From Salvator merianae (taxonomy: Eukaryota; Chordata; Lepidosauria; Squamata; Teiidae), in assembly GCA_003586115.2 (NCBI GenBank), contig QVOM02000073.1, forward strand, positions 47,568,787-47,632,786: a stretch of 64,000 nucleotides of DNA. The letters run 5' to 3'. A model generated the notes under the pieces. It did no database searches, had not been told where the DNA came from, and saw only the letters and a list, made by a program, of their open reading frames with translations. This document shows, piece after piece, positions 10,333-22,494 of the stretch (within the stretch, counting starts at the first letter, position 1; each line of letters opens with the position of its first letter). The translations under genes and the position numbers were made by a program.

Positions 10333-10910
10333 GGGCCTTTTCGCACTGAGCTTGGTAGACCGTTCCCAGTAGTTGGCTTTGAACCGGAGAGGTTGGGGAA
10401 CGCTTGGTGCCATTCGCACTCCCAGCCAGAGGAACGGACCCAAAGTCGACCAGCAGAGGGAACAGTGTGAATGGCAGCCTCTAGTTCGGTACCCACTTCG
10501 CACCCACTTCGCACCTTCGTACCCACTTCGAACCCAGAGGGCTTGTTACGAAGCCAACTTCGTAACGGCAGCTCGGCTGCCAAGCCCAAAGGGCTATCCC
10601 GGGTATGAAGCATCGTACCAGGGTACAAAAACTGCGCACCCCGGGTACAAAGCACTGGACCACGCATGCATAGCCGCGCCAGCCGCGCCCGACGCTGTTG
10701 CAAACAGTGCAAAAGCACCGTGCCCGATCTTCCCTCCATCGCACAGGTTGGGATGAAGACAAGCTTTTACTTGTCTTGCCTTATCCAACATCAGGTTCGA
10801 ATCGGGTACGAAGTGGTTCGGATCGGGTGAGGCTCATGCCCGCGGCAGTGCGAACACTCCGTTCTAGCGAGCGGACAAGAATGTTCCACTGCTACAGTGA
10901 GAACAGGCCC
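10333..10910 (+). mobile_element. Family A MITE, GC- and CpG-rich
   Basis: Starts GGGCCTTTTCGCACTGAGC and ends CAGTGAGAACAGGCCC, flanked by ATT at 10330-10332 and 10911-10913. The interior is far richer in C+G and CpG than its surroundings. It holds a short array of 'acttcgcaccc' units at about 10492-10530. Near-identical relatives lie at 25821-26397 (reverse) and 58767-59413. Overlapping 127- to 149-codon frames on both strands result from the GC-richness and are not genes. Retained CpG suggests a fairly recent insertion. Confidence 0.88.
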
Positions 10911-10913
10911 ATT

Positions 10914-12321
10914 GTAACACTGCTGGAGATAACAATGCTGTATTTTTAAAAAGCCATTTCTGCAGGACATACATGTGTACATACAAAAAAAATTACTTAG
11001 GGCTTTAGTTGCAATAGCCATTACTACAAAATAATTAAAGTTTGAACTATTATTAGTAATAGATTGAATAAACTATTATGAACAAATATTACCATCAATT
11101 GTGCTAGTATAGTGACAGTTTGAAATAACATGGGTTGCTTACATCTGTGTGCATTTTACTACTGGATGTACAAATAAAATCTCATACAGAATGAAAACTT
11201 GGAAGTTTTGCAGATTATACAGTTTGTTTATAAAACTGGTTAACCCTGAAGCTAATATGGGAAATATGAAGAATTAAGGACCAATTGCCAGCAATAAGAT
11301 TTCATACCGAAGGATAAAACTGTTACCAGAAATACCTTTTATGAATATAGTCATATTCTATTGTTAAACAAGATTATAGCACTACTAGAAGAAATGGAAG
11401 AAATTATAGTTGCCATGAGAATTGTTAATATTGAAATGAATATTTTATGCAAAGTGACATACATGGATTAGGCACTCCCTGTTATGCAAAAGGCTCATTC
11501 AGGAGTGGCAAAATCTCAAGAGACATATTTATTAATAGAGATTTTCTTCTTTTTTAAAAACCTAGGTTGATAAACCTGCTTGGCATTTCATGAGAACATC
11601 CAAAAAAATCTATACAAATATGGAAGTGACAAATAGAAATAAATGGTATAGAATGATCCCTTTCAACAGCATAAAAGGAGGCACAATTGCAGAACATATT
11701 TTTAAAACTATTAACGGTGGATGGAGAAAGAGAGACATTGTTTCTTTTCCTGTTACATTTACACACAATCTCTTACTTTATCATGAAAATAAATAAAATC
11801 ATCTTGAAGACTGGGAACAGCGATATATAGAGACTAAAAGATTTATATAATAGTAGGAAGCAATATCAGAAGAGCACTTAAGAAAGTCTTTGGTTTATAA
11901 TAACTATATTCAGTCAGTAATGACATACAATCCATCCAATAAAAGAAACACTCCTGCTATGTAGAACTTAATATGTCTCTCAGATAACTGGCACTACTCA
12001 GGACTTAAGATGATCTGGAAAAAAAAAATAGGAGTTCAATTTGATTTACAAAGTCACAAACTCTGCAGTGAGATGAAATAATTTATACATTAAATGCAGA
12101 TGGTATTCAACATTTATCATGCTAAACCATATATATGCCTCCATAAGAAATAAGTGTTAATTAATAAATTATACATATGTAGGAACTTGTGTGTTATATA
12201 TTTAAAACATTTAATAGGTATTTTATAATAAAAACAGATAAAGAATACATTTCGAAAAAGAAAGAAAAGACAAAGATTGAGAGAGAGGATATTATGCACA
12301 CTGGGAAAGGCCTGAGACTAA
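10914..12321. other. Unassigned AT-rich sequence
   Basis: No recognised repeat, RNA gene or exon. Small opposed open frames at 11554-11796 show no domain. Confidence 0.35.
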
Positions 12322-12927
12322 GGGCCTTTCTCTTACTAGCAAGTGCACTAAGGGTCTCTGGTCCCACCCACCACTACTGTGCTCCATCCATGCAGGATGA
12401 AGCGTGATCTAAATCAAGTCAGTAGACCTCAATATTGAGGTCTGTTGGTGTACTAACAGGTCCTAATCCAGAACATGGAGGTATGCAGAAGGTACATGCT
12501 CAGCAGTGCACTTTACTGCACTGTCCCTTTCTGTACTTGGCTTTATCCTGGACTATATCCCAGAATAGGGACCTGATATCCACATGCTAGTGCAAATTAT
12601 AGCAGGTCCCAGGTGGAGCCTGCCATAGTTCATAGTAGCATGCAGATGGCAGATCAGAATTCTAAGATATAATCTGGAATAAGGCCAAGTGCAGAAAGGG
12701 CCAAACTGGGTTCCTCAGGGGCTTCAAGGCCAGGGGCTGTTGGAGCTCATACAGGTCAACTCCAAAGCTTGTGTGAGCTTTGGAATTGTTGTGGAGGCTG
12801 GACTGGAACATACCGTCACTGCGCAGATAGGGCTATTCGAGTCCAGAGTGATCTCTTCAGGCCTTGGAGAGGTTGCTGTGTTCCTGACCAAATCTTACAG
12901 ACCTGCACACATAAGTGCAGAAAGGCC
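12322..12927. mobile_element. Family B MITE with a nested C element
   Basis: Starts GGGCCTTTCTCTTACTAGC and ends ATAAGTGCAGAAAGGCC, with TAA left and TTA right. The B interior includes the shared segment 'ctccaaagcttgtgtgagct'. A family C element at 12523-12702 splits it. Confidence 0.65.
12523..12702. mobile_element. Family C MITE nested in B
   Basis: A 180-bp element with long inverted ends: CCCTTTCTGTACTTGGCTTT at the left and GGCCAAGTGCAGAAAGGGCC at the right. It matches 25582-25761 through most of its length, including 'ccacatgctagtgca' and its mirrored copy. Confidence 0.75.
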
Positions 12928-13102
12928 TTACAAAAAGATGTAACTGTAGATACCTTGTGAATATCAAAGGTGCCAACACAAAGAGGTTTTGACTCTTGGC
13001 ACCTGCAGTATGTGACTCATTGCTCTGACATGCTCACAAGCAAGACTTTCCCAAATGATCTAGTGAACTTATAGGTGGTCTGTTAGGAAAGTTTAGGTAC
13101 CC

Positions 13103-13560
13103 TGGCGGCTGTTTGCACTTTAAGCTAGAGAGCATCAGGGACACTTACTAGTCAAGTGCCTGCTCCCAGTCACGCACATTCGCACCATGGCTGTGCCTGT
13201 GCAATCATGTGATCATGCCAGCACGATCCATGGTGTGGCCGGTCACCATGACAGTGGCAGGATGCTTCCTGTTGCTGTCATGGTGAAGATCAGGAACAGA
13301 AGATCAGGAGCAGGATGTTCTAATATGGAAAAATTCACACAACGTAGATACCATCCGCACTGTGGGGCCCTAGACAGAAGTACCAGCAGGAAACCTGCAT
13401 TCACAGTGAGAATGCTGGTATCCTGCTCCTGATCTTCACCATGACAATGACTGGAAAGTGTCTAGCCACTGCCATGGTGACTAGCAACACTGTGGATGGT
13501 GCAGGCATACGCAGGCATGTGCAAGTATGATCACACAATCATGCAGGCACAGCCTAATGT
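13103..13560 (+). mobile_element. Family I MITE, rearranged copy
   Basis: Begins near TGGCGGCTGTTTGCACTTTA and contains 'caccatgacagtggc'. It then repeats its interior in inverted order: 'gtgaagatcaggaacag' near 13284 is mirrored by 'ctgctcctgatcttcac' near 13423. The copy looks like two opposed halves; the right boundary is approximate. Confidence 0.6.
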
Positions 13561-15062
13561 GTAATTTTTGCGGGTTTCTTTCTTTTTTTCTTTCTTTTTG
13601 GATAATACAATTTTTTTATTTAAAAATAAGCTCTTTTCTGGAGTTACCAGTTGCACTTTTAGGTTGCAATCTTCATCATTCCTGCTATAATACACAAAGG
13701 GGTCTACATCTGACTTGGTATGCATACAGCTGTACTATTAGTTAGCTCTTGCCAGACTGGTAGCGACTACCATTAATACACTTGGCAAAGTGCTACATGA
13801 ATGCTGCTCCATCAGCCAGGGAAGGAAAGAATCCTATCATTCTTTTCAGCTCATGGTTTGTGATTTGGCTAAAACTAGGTGCACAGAAGTCTAGCTAAAC
13901 AGAGATTTCTCATTTTGTAGGCCACTCAGCCGATCAACAGAATCATTTTCAATAAATCATGGAATCGAAATATAGAGTATTTGTATTACACTGTGATATT
14001 CATAGGTAGGCATTTTATAAGCTGATGGGTTTTATGAGAGCATTCTTCCCTTGTTCTATGAATAATGCACAAAGGAGAATTTCATTAAGAAGATATGAAG
14101 GGAGGAAGTGTGTGTGAGAGAGAAAATGAACATGAGAGATAAGCTTGAGGAATCATATTGGAGAGTAGACTAATAATTAAAACATTATATAAAAGTATCT
14201 TGCACAATTTTCTTACCACTCAACAAGGAATCAAAGTGATTGATTTTTATGGTTATTTTTAGGGCAGCTAAGCCAGTGAACAAAAATGAGATCCATTACA
14301 ACTTGAATACAATTGTCAGTTGAATGTAACCTAATGGAATAGCCATCCATTTTAGCTTTGTGAAGACCTAGATTAGTTATTTCCTTGCTTTTGGTGCAGT
14401 TGATCCCCGCTTAGACCTTTGTCACTGTTGACAGGAAACACTGCAAAATTCAGGATTGAAACCTGCATTGATTTGCTCTTGGAATTTGTTGTTACCATAC
14501 AGACATGTCAATTGTAAGGGATAAATACAGAAATGTCCCTCTGCTCTCTGCTTGTATTAATGTCCGAATGATATTTCTACCAATCTAAATAGGTATTTTC
14601 TATCTGAAAACTCGGAAATAGGCCAGGAGACAGGTAGAACTCAAGTGACACATTGCTTGAAGATCAGCAACAGCACCCATGTACACAAGGTCATCACACA
14701 TGCATGACTCTCTGCACATGTGCAATGATATTGTGTGCACCCTTGCATGCTGTGGGCTTTGCTCATGAAAGAGCCTATAATGGTGGTGACAAGGAGTGGA
14801 GAAATTGGTTAAGTTTCTCGCTTTGTGGTTCTACTTGTTAATAAGGTAGGGAAACCAGATAAAGCCAGGGCTGGTAGGAAAGGCACCTAACAGTCTTTGG
14901 CCTCTAATTCCTGTTTGTGTTCAATGAATGTAGGTTTGGCATGTTCCTAATGGTGGTAGCTGTAAGTATGCAGCTTTTGGAGGAAATCAATTATCTCAAA
15001 CCATTTTCGGCAGAGAATCAGCCTTGGTTACCCTCATGAATGACACCTTGCAGGGAAGAGAC
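13561..15062. other. Unassigned sequence
   Basis: No exon or classified repeat. A CT-rich tract lies at 13576-13599, and 14660-14790 has the 'cacatgtgca' composition of family I but no ends. Confidence 0.35.
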
Positions 15063-15065
15063 TTA

Positions 15066-15456
15066 GGCCATTTTTGCATTTACTATGCAGCGTGAACACT
15101 GTCTGCACTGCGCAGCCGAAAACTGGCCTGAAGCTGGCTACCAGCATCCGGCTGCTGCCGTGGCAACTGGGAGGCCTGTGCTGTGCACAGGTGCACACAT
15201 GCCTGATCAGCTGGCTGCTCATGCACAATCACACAATCACACATGCGTGATGAGCATATTGCACTGAATATGACCACCGCACCACAGGTAAGTGTGAATG
15301 GTCCCATACCTGAAGCTCACTATGAGCTTCAGGTAAGGTTCCAGACTACAGTTTACTGCAGCACCGACAGTAACGATCGGGAGTGGTTGAACACCACTTC
15401 TGGTCACTTCAACCATCTTGCGGTGTGAACATTAGCAAGCAAGTGTAAATAAGCCC
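15066..15456 (+). mobile_element. Family I-related MITE
   Basis: Starts GGCCATTTTTGCATTTAC and ends AAGTGTAAATAAGCCC, with TTA and ATA flanks. An inverted segment 'cctgaagctcactatgagct' sits near 15309. The next MITE begins only 13 bp downstream. Confidence 0.7.
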
Positions 15457-15469
15457 ATAGGGAGTGTAA

Positions 15470-16039
15470 GGGTCTTTCTGCACTTTCCTGGTATACCAGA
15501 ACAAATTTGTTAGTATGCTTCTTTCACAAAGGACTAGTGCCATTCTGGTCCAAAACCATCCTAAGGGCTACTTATCTTGGTTTAGTGGTGGGCCTGTTTA
15601 AAGAGGTCCACAACCATTCCAACACTGTCTGTTCTAGTTCAGATATTGGTCTTATGCAAGCTGCAGCCCCATCCACGATGCTTGCATAAACTTCAAAGAT
15701 GAGGCTGTGGTGTTTTCCACTGTACCTTATATAGGGTTCAAAGATAATTTTGAAACCCCAATATGGAGGTAAGTTCAGTCCCACTCTTGCACTCTGGATG
15801 TGATGTTGGATTGACAGACACATGGGCTAATCATTGGGAAGGGTGGATGATGCTTGTGATGGTAATATACTTCACCTGGACCAGAACAGGAAATGTATAT
15901 CTGCATTGTTGCTGGTGTTGGACTAGAATCACAGCATCCCAGCCCTCACAATGGAGATGTCACCAGATAGGCTTGGACTGGTACAGGTTGATGTGGACTA
16001 ATTAAACTGCTCCAAGGGAGGTTAAGTGTGGAAACAGCC
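15470..16039 (+). mobile_element. MITE with family-type termini
   Basis: Starts GGGTCTTTCTGCACTTTCC and ends GTTAAGTGTGGAAACAGCC; TAA at 15467-15469 and 16040-16042 is an exact 3-bp duplication. The interior is not clearly shared with families I, A, B or C, so it may be a further family using the same ends. Confidence 0.75.
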
Positions 16040-16042
16040 TAA

Positions 16043-17420
16043 CTCTGTTGATCCTGCTTGACCCTTCAATGGCTTTTGGTACTGTTAACCACAGTATTCT
16101 CTTAGATTGTCTCTGGAAATTAGGCGTGGGAGGGACTGTGTGGTAGTGGTTCAGCTCCTATCAGTAGCAAAGAGCTTAAAAAGTAGTGTTGGGTGACTCT
16201 TGGCCTGTTGTGCACTTACTAGTGAGCAAGCATCTGCACGCCATGGCGCATGTGCACTCTGTGGTGGCCACAGCATCCAGGAGTGTCTTCAATGGATCCC
16301 GGATGCTACTAGCTGTGGACAGTTAAAGTGCTATTTATAGCTTGACCAGGAGCAGCTGCATGGCTCCTGGTCAGCAGCATTTGCACCTGGTTCCAGGTGT
16401 GAATGCTATGAGGTTGCAATGTATTGTGGTGTGGCTATGCAGTCACACTGTGCATGCTGCTGGCCAGACATTTCTCTGGATGTTGCCGTGGCAAGCAGGT
16501 GTGCATTTGCACTACAAGTGCTAGAAGTCTGATACAAGACCAATCTAGCACTCACAGTGCGAATCGCTGCTGCACCGCTGGTCCTGACCAACTTAGAATG
16601 GTATAATTATACCATTCTAACCTGGTCAGTGTGAAAAAGGCCTTCTGTCTCTGTGCCCTGGCAGCTAAGCTGTGGGGTGCCACAGGGTGTTAAGTTCATC
16701 ATCAGTGCTTTTTAACATCTACATAAAGCTGCTGGGATCAGTCTTCAGGAGTTTTAGGGAGAGGTGTCACCAATATGCTGATGACACTCAGCTCTATTTT
16801 GCCTTAACAACTGAATCAGGAGAAGCTGTGTCTTGAATTGTTCAATGGATAAGGGTCAGTAAATTAAGGCTGAATCTGGACAAAATATGATTTGGAAACT
16901 CTCAAGTTTGGGAAAGGAGGATTTTGCCTGTTCTATATGCAGACACACGCACTCAGAAAAAACAGCTACAAAATCTGGGAGTTTTTGAATCATCACTGCC
17001 ATTAGAAGCTCAAGTGGACTCTATGGCTAGAAGTGCATTTTACCAGCTTCAGCTACTATAATAGAAGCTATAGTACTCCTGGACAGGGATAACCTGGCCA
17101 CTCTTATCCATGTGCTGGTAACTTCACATTTCAATTTCGGTAATGTGGTCTAAATGGGGCTACCTTTACACCTGATCTGGAAGTTGCAACTGATGCAAAA
17201 TGCAACATCCAGGTTACTGAGTGAGATACTGGTTTGGACACACATTACACTTATGCTTAAGCAGTTGCACTGGTTGCCAGTTAGCTACTAGGCTGTATTC
17301 AAGGTTCCATATTTGTTTTGTAAATTGCTATTCAGCTTAGGATCACAGTACTTGCTAGACCACTTTCTCCATTTTGGATTAGTAAGATTGCTGTGATTGT
17401 CTAGGGAAATCCTGCACTGA
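16043..17420 (+). mobile_element. L2-clade LINE fragment, split by a MITE
   Basis: At 16050-16120 the frame reads 'LLDPSMAFGTVNHSILLD'-like sequence (RT motif A, with D to G and other decay). After the MITE at 16201-16643 it resumes with the RT 'ADDT' catalytic block at about 16769-16800 ('ccaatatgctgatgacactc'). The C-terminal 'TSHFNFGNVV'-like part follows near 17120. Multiple frameshifts mean it is dead. The downstream end is a guess. Confidence 0.7.
16201..16643 (+). mobile_element. Family I MITE inside an L2 LINE
   Basis: Starts TGGCCTGTTGTGCACTTAC and ends GTCAGTGTGAAAAAGGCCT, with TCT at 16198-16200 and 16644-16646. Its subterminal palindrome reads ATGGTATAATTATACCAT instead of the common ACAGGATAATTATCCTGT: both arms changed and pairing is kept. 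Confidence 0.85.
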
Positions 17421-18862
17421 ACAACTGGAAGGATGGCCTCTGTGTGATCTTCTTCAAGTCTGCCAAAACCCAGTCTAGACTTGCCTGCATATTTCACAGA
17501 CAGACCCTGCTTTTTCTTTGTGTAGTGATAAGAGGAACGGTGGGTAGAATTAACTGGGTTAACTTTGTATTCCAAAGTCATTGCTTCTGGGAAGAAATAG
17601 GGATTTAAAAAAAAAAACCATTTGTATACTGGTCTTTGGATGACAGAATCAGGTAGGGTAAGTCCTGAAGTATATAGGAGTTTACTGGTGTGATCTTTTA
17701 TCAATAAACACTGCCGTGTTGCTATAGAAGCAACTCTTCTTTTCCTTGTATTTGGGTTATTCAAAAGTAGTTTTGACAGAATAAAAATCACCACCAGCTA
17801 CCCGCAGAAGGCTATGCTGCTGGAGTCTCTCCTAGATCTCAGATAGCTGCACTCTAGCAATCGATGACTTTACTCTGGACTTTACTCTGAACTGTGCAGC
17901 TGAGAGAAGTAAATGAGGCACTGAAAACAGGCTACTCCATGAGAGTAAGGCTGCCCTCAAAGAGTCTGTCCACCACCTCACCTGGGGAGTGAGACAGGAG
18001 GGAGAGAACCGTATCCTGATACTGAACTCTTGGCAAAGATCATATGCCCAAGCCATTATCTGGACTCAGAATCTTGGCTGTTTTTAATCTTATGTTTAGA
18101 TTTATATTCTAAATCTCCTCAGGGTTTTTAGATAATGAACCAGCGTATAAATGTTTTATAAATAAACAAACGTACAGTTAATTGAAGGCTTGGAAAAGTT
18201 ACTGTTTTTCTTTATTGCTTTTATTGTTTACTTCTCTATCTACACCAAGACTACTACGACAGGTTTCTGACCTTTAATATAAAAATCAACATAAGAGTGG
18301 GTTTTTTTAAAACAAATATCTTTACAGTCTTTACATTATACACTATATGCACTACAACAATTTGCAGAGAAATGAGACCAGGTTTAGAAACACTTGTTGG
18401 TTCTAAATAGAAGTAATGATCAGTGTTAACTCCATAGTTAACTGTAGATATATAGCTTGCTGTGACCTGTCAGGATTACATCCAAGTTCCCTTTTGCAAG
18501 CTGAAGTACAACTGGGTCTAATCATTTTCATTTTGAAGAATGCTTCTCAGTACAAAGTTATCATAGTCTTTGATTTCATAAATCAAGCACAAGAGGGGAA
18601 ATACAGTGTTTTATATTTTCCTGCTTTAACCTTATTTAAAAAAAAATATTGTAAAACCTTCTGAGATTTTGTTATGAAGAAGCAATGTTTTAAATATATA
18701 AATAAAACAAATAAATATTATTCTACAAAGGATACATTAACTTGCATGGATTATACTCATACATGAATAATTGAAACAAATTCTAGGACAGCCTCACCTA
18801 AAAAATAAAAGTCAAAATGTCAGGGCTTCTGACATCAGACACATCATCCAGTGACTCTGCTG
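17421..18862. other. Mostly unassigned; LINE-like 3' tail near 18060-18180
   Basis: A 168-codon frame on the - strand at 17288-17794 has no recognisable domain and overlaps decayed LINE sequence, so I do not call a gene. The segment 'gtataaatgttttataaataaa' near 18145-18170 looks like a LINE 3' tail. Confidence 0.35.
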
Positions 18863-19469
18863 TAGGGATGTGCACGAAAGCATTTTGCCCTGTTCGCTTT
18901 GCAATCCTGCGAAGCAGCGGAGCTTCGTTTTCGAGCAAAAACCCTAGGCGCGAAAAGGGCGCCTTTCGTTTTCGCTGTGAAAACCTTCGCAAAAACCGGG
19001 GGGAGGTTCCAGAGAAGTGTGTGTATGACGAAGACGGTATTTTCACGGAGTGAAAGTGAGAGCTCAGTGGCGCGCGAAGTAGCCCTTACGTGGTTCAAGC
19101 AGCAGCGAAAACAGGCTGATCTGACAGCTCTGACAGTTCTACCGCCTCTTGCCCCTCTGTTTCCAAAAAAACACAACTACACACTTCAATCAATGTTATT
19201 AATAGCCATCAGTTCTCATCCTCATGCGAAAATACCATCTTCGTCATTGCTTACGCACTCCTCTCTGCAACCTCTACAGTCTATTTCAGCAGCAAAGCGC
19301 CTAAGCTGCGATGCCATGGATTTGTAGCGGCGGAAAACGGGAGTTTTTGGTAAATGGCGAAGGTCCTGAACTGCAGCGAAAGTTGCCAGAACCTTCGCCA
19401 TTCGCATTCGCCCTCCCATTTTCCATTCGCATGAAATTCGAACGTCACGAAGCTTCGTGCACATCCCTA
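18863..19469. mobile_element. Non-autonomous hAT element with intact ends
   Basis: Starts TAGGGATGTGCACGAA and ends TTCGTGCACATCCCTA. CTCTGCTG occurs on both sides (18855-18862 and 19470-19477), an exact 8-bp target duplication as made by hAT transposases. The 607-bp interior is rich in CGAA/TTCG motifs and has no transposase. A 142-codon + strand frame (18899-19327) shows no domain. Confidence 0.92.
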
Positions 19470-19544
19470 CTCTGCTGGGCTGATGATCTTAAGGAACACT
19501 TATTTTCAACAGAAGGCTGCTACAGGACTATCTATGGCTACTAG

Positions 19545-20195
19545 AATTGATGCCTACCTACAACCTGCAGGATGCCTCTAAAGGCCATTTGCAGGAAGTC
19601 GAAAGCAGATGGAGGTTTTGCCTTTGTCTTCTGCTTGAGAATACCCACAAGCAATTAGTGGGCCACTGTGTGAAACAAGATGCTGAACTGTGCCTCCTAT
19701 CACTGTTGCAGCTTAAGCTGGCCTATACAGATTCTGGGCCTTGTCACACTTTCTACCTTAGAACAGGATACTTTTCCTGTTCAAAGGTGGAACAGACCTC
19801 ACAGTGGGAAAGCCACTCACACTGTGAGGCCTTGGAACATGCCAGCAGCAGGCTACAGCATTTCAGTGTGAACGCTGGCGGCCTGCACCATGACAGTGGC
19901 CAGGGAAATTTCCGACTGCTGGCATGGCAACTGGGAACATAGTGTGACTGCACAGCCACAGCTGCAGTCATGCTGTGCTGCTCTGTATTTTGATATTTTA
20001 TGTTTCAGTTTAAAAGGTACTGTTAATTATTATTATTTATGTAATAGTTTAATTATTTTGTATTGTTATACTGTTTTTTTTATTATTATTTTTGTTGAAA
20101 ACTGCCTTGAACATCTTCCTTTGGAAAACTGAATGAATGAAAGAATTAGTTGGGCTGTGGGCTGATCCAGCAGGGGTCCTCTTATGTTTTTATGT
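19545..20195 (+). repeat. Interspersed repeat R, interrupted by a MITE
   Basis: 19545-19690 is the reverse complement of most of 43201-43415 ('gatgcctctaaaggccattt', 'tagtgggccactgtgtga'). The end 'gctgatccagcaggggtcct' and 'cttatgtttt' lies at 20160-20195. Between them are a family I MITE and a LINE-like AT-rich segment. R is probably the 3' part of a LINE or a SINE. Confidence 0.55.
19736..19978 (-). mobile_element. Family I MITE, reversed and truncated
   Basis: Begins GGGCCTTGTCACACTTTC followed directly by the palindrome arm 'ttagaacaggatacttttcc', which places the usual right end at the left. The other end is missing. Confidence 0.65.
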
Positions 20196-20669
20196 CCTCA
20201 TACAATCAAAACCTTCCTTGTAAAGCAACACACTCAACTTTCAAAATTGCATGCAAGGGGCATAGTTACATTACAAATCTATATTACTTCTATAAAAGTT
20301 TGTTATAGATTGTCATTGCATGCCAAACTCTCAAAACATACTCCATTGCTCATTCCCTGACCCCCCCTGGAAATAAACAAGAGTTGATTATCTTTAATCA
20401 GAAAACTGAAACATGAACATATGCTTCAGTCTACAGATATTTCATAACCTTTCTAAAATGGCATCGTTTATTTCTCTTCATTTCGCTATTTTCTTCCTTA
20501 GATCATGAAAAAATATTTTAACCATACACTGTGCTGAAAGATTTATGCTCACAGCCAAGACCCTAAACGGATATCTGAAGGAGTGCTTAATGCCATACAG
20601 ACAGCTCTACTCAGATGTTCAAGATGTTCAAGTAACAGAGGTACTGATACTGCTGCTGTCATCTTCAGA
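20196..20669. other. Unassigned sequence
   Basis: No gene or repeat recognised. Confidence 0.35.
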
Positions 20670-21195
20670 GGTCCTTTGTGCATGGGCTACTAATGTGAGC
20701 TATGAAGGGCTCCAGGGGCCTCCCCTCAGTATGGCTGGTGTGGGATAGGGGAACTTCTTCCCCTACCTGGCATGCCTCATTCACATGGATGGAGCAATAG
20801 AGTAGGATAGGGTGACCAAAAAGTGCCCTATCCCACTCTGCTGATAGACCTCAACAACAAGGTCTAACTGGTATACTAGAGACCCTATTCTGCAGCACCA
20901 GGCCATGTGCAGAGGGCATATGGCCACCTGTTCCAGGGCATGGGGGGCATTTTGGTGGTGCAACAGGAAGCAGCAGAAGTCAGTGCACTGCTGAAACAGG
21001 CCCTCCCAGGAACTCCAAAGACCTGGAATGAAAAGTGCCTGCCCTTCAGAGGCTGGGTGCTGATTCTGAGGGTTGGCCCAGCCTTTGGTGGCCAAGGCTG
21101 GGTCAGTATTGCCTGTCCGGCATGTGAAGAGCCCTTAACTGGTGCTAGAGATAGTCCAGCCTAGCATGAGATAGCCCATGCTCTGTGAAAACAGC
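20670..21195. mobile_element. Family B-like MITE
   Basis: Starts GGTCCTTTGTGCATGG and ends near 'gtgaaaacagc'. The interior resembles other B copies ('gtgtgggatagggg', 'catttgcagaggg'-type blocks, 'gacctcaacaacaaggtct'). Boundaries are approximate. Confidence 0.5.
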
Positions 21196-21289
21196 GAGGG
21201 GTGTACCAAGTGTCTGCTCATAAGACAGTCTTCTTGATATCCTTTGTCAGGCAAACACAGAGCGCACCTTTTAACAGATGTTTACTCTT

Positions 21290-21545
21290 AGGCCATTAGA
21301 TTATTCCCATCCCTGTTATTCCACTGCTCTGCACCTTTGGGTTTGCAGTACAATTTTTCTATCCTAATTTTTAAAAAGCTTTCTAATGCTTTTAGTATCT
21401 TGATGTTTTTACTATTTTATTGTTTTAAATGGTTTTATTTCTATAAACTGTCAGGGCTTTATTTTGTTTACTTATTTTAGCTCTTTTAGCTGTTTTCCCT
21501 GGGACCTTATAAAGTGAAGGGCAGGCTATAAATCTAATAAATAAG
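21290..21545 (+). repeat. LINE 3' tail (L2-like)
   Basis: AT-rich 3' untranslated-type sequence ending 'gggcaggctataaatctaat' plus an AAATAAGTAAA tail, the same layout as the other L2 tails at 9380-9427 and 50990-51056. Confidence 0.55.
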
Positions 21546-22074
21546 TAAACAAAATGCCTTTTAAAAAATGTTAAGCCCTTTTGCCTGTCTTTTTACAGCT
21601 GAACACTCTGACCCCATAAATACATAAACTGATTTTGCTGCTCCAGGATAATTTCCAAAGTTTATAGGATGTCAGACTAGGGTGAAATGTTATTTTTAGT
21701 GTTTACCTGATTATATTACCAAACAATTTCTTCTCAAGCCTGGATTAGATTGAAACAGCCTGTTTACATGCATGTTCATTCAGAAGGAAATGTTGTTGGG
21801 ATAAGCATACACACTCCTCAGCAAGTATACACAGGACTGGTTTCATTCCAAACCATAAGAATGGTGTTAAGATAAATGCTATTTTGTGAGAAATAAAAGC
21901 CACTTTTTATTGACATATGCATATGTCAAAAAGCTCAATTACAAATGGATTCTATCAGACAAAGGCCCTTCCAATTTGTTTTATTTGTGAGTGTAACCTT
22001 TGCTTCTTCTGTGTCATTGTGTGTATCTATGATATGGTCTTCAGACAAATCAACAAATTTGATCTATTTATCCA
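21546..22074. other. Unassigned sequence
   Basis: No gene seen. 'aaaggcccttccaa' near 21960 could be a decayed MITE end. Confidence 0.3.
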
Positions 22075-22494
22075 GTACACATCTGGACCTCATAGATCTG
22101 CATGTTAATCCAGATCTACGTGGCCACACACCCTGCTGCTCCTCTCTATCTGCATTTGACAGGCATGATCAATGCTTAATCAGGTCTACCAGCAGACCAA
22201 AAGCCCTGATCCAGAACAGGCAGATATTCAGAAGGTATGCATCCCATGTTTGGGACTGCTGGGGGGCTCATTTCAATTGTGCGTCAAAGCATGCCACCGA
22301 AATGCAGCCCCCAGAGGCCTCAAAGCTAGGAGCCTTGGAGGCATGGAGCTGCAGCCACAAAATTCACATGAGCTTCCAAGACTGTGCTATCCATGCAGAT
22401 GGCAATGATCCAACCTTCCCATGGTCAGGATCAGTTGGCCTGGCTATTCCAAACCCACCGATCCCAACTTAGAGCAGGTAAGTTCAGAAAGGGC
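22075..22494. mobile_element. Family B MITE, partial
   Basis: The right end GTAAGTTCAGAAAGGGC is clear. The interior has 'cccagaggcctcaaagctag' and 'cacatgagcttccaag', which correspond to segments in 12322-12927 and 45072-45627. The left end is unresolved. Confidence 0.5.

Noticed and set aside
17288..17794. 168-codon open frame on the - strand
   Set aside because: Partly antisense to a decayed L2, with no recognised domain and no sign of codon bias or splice structure.
18899..19327. 142-codon open frame on the + strand
   Set aside because: It is inside the non-autonomous hAT element and has no transposase motif.
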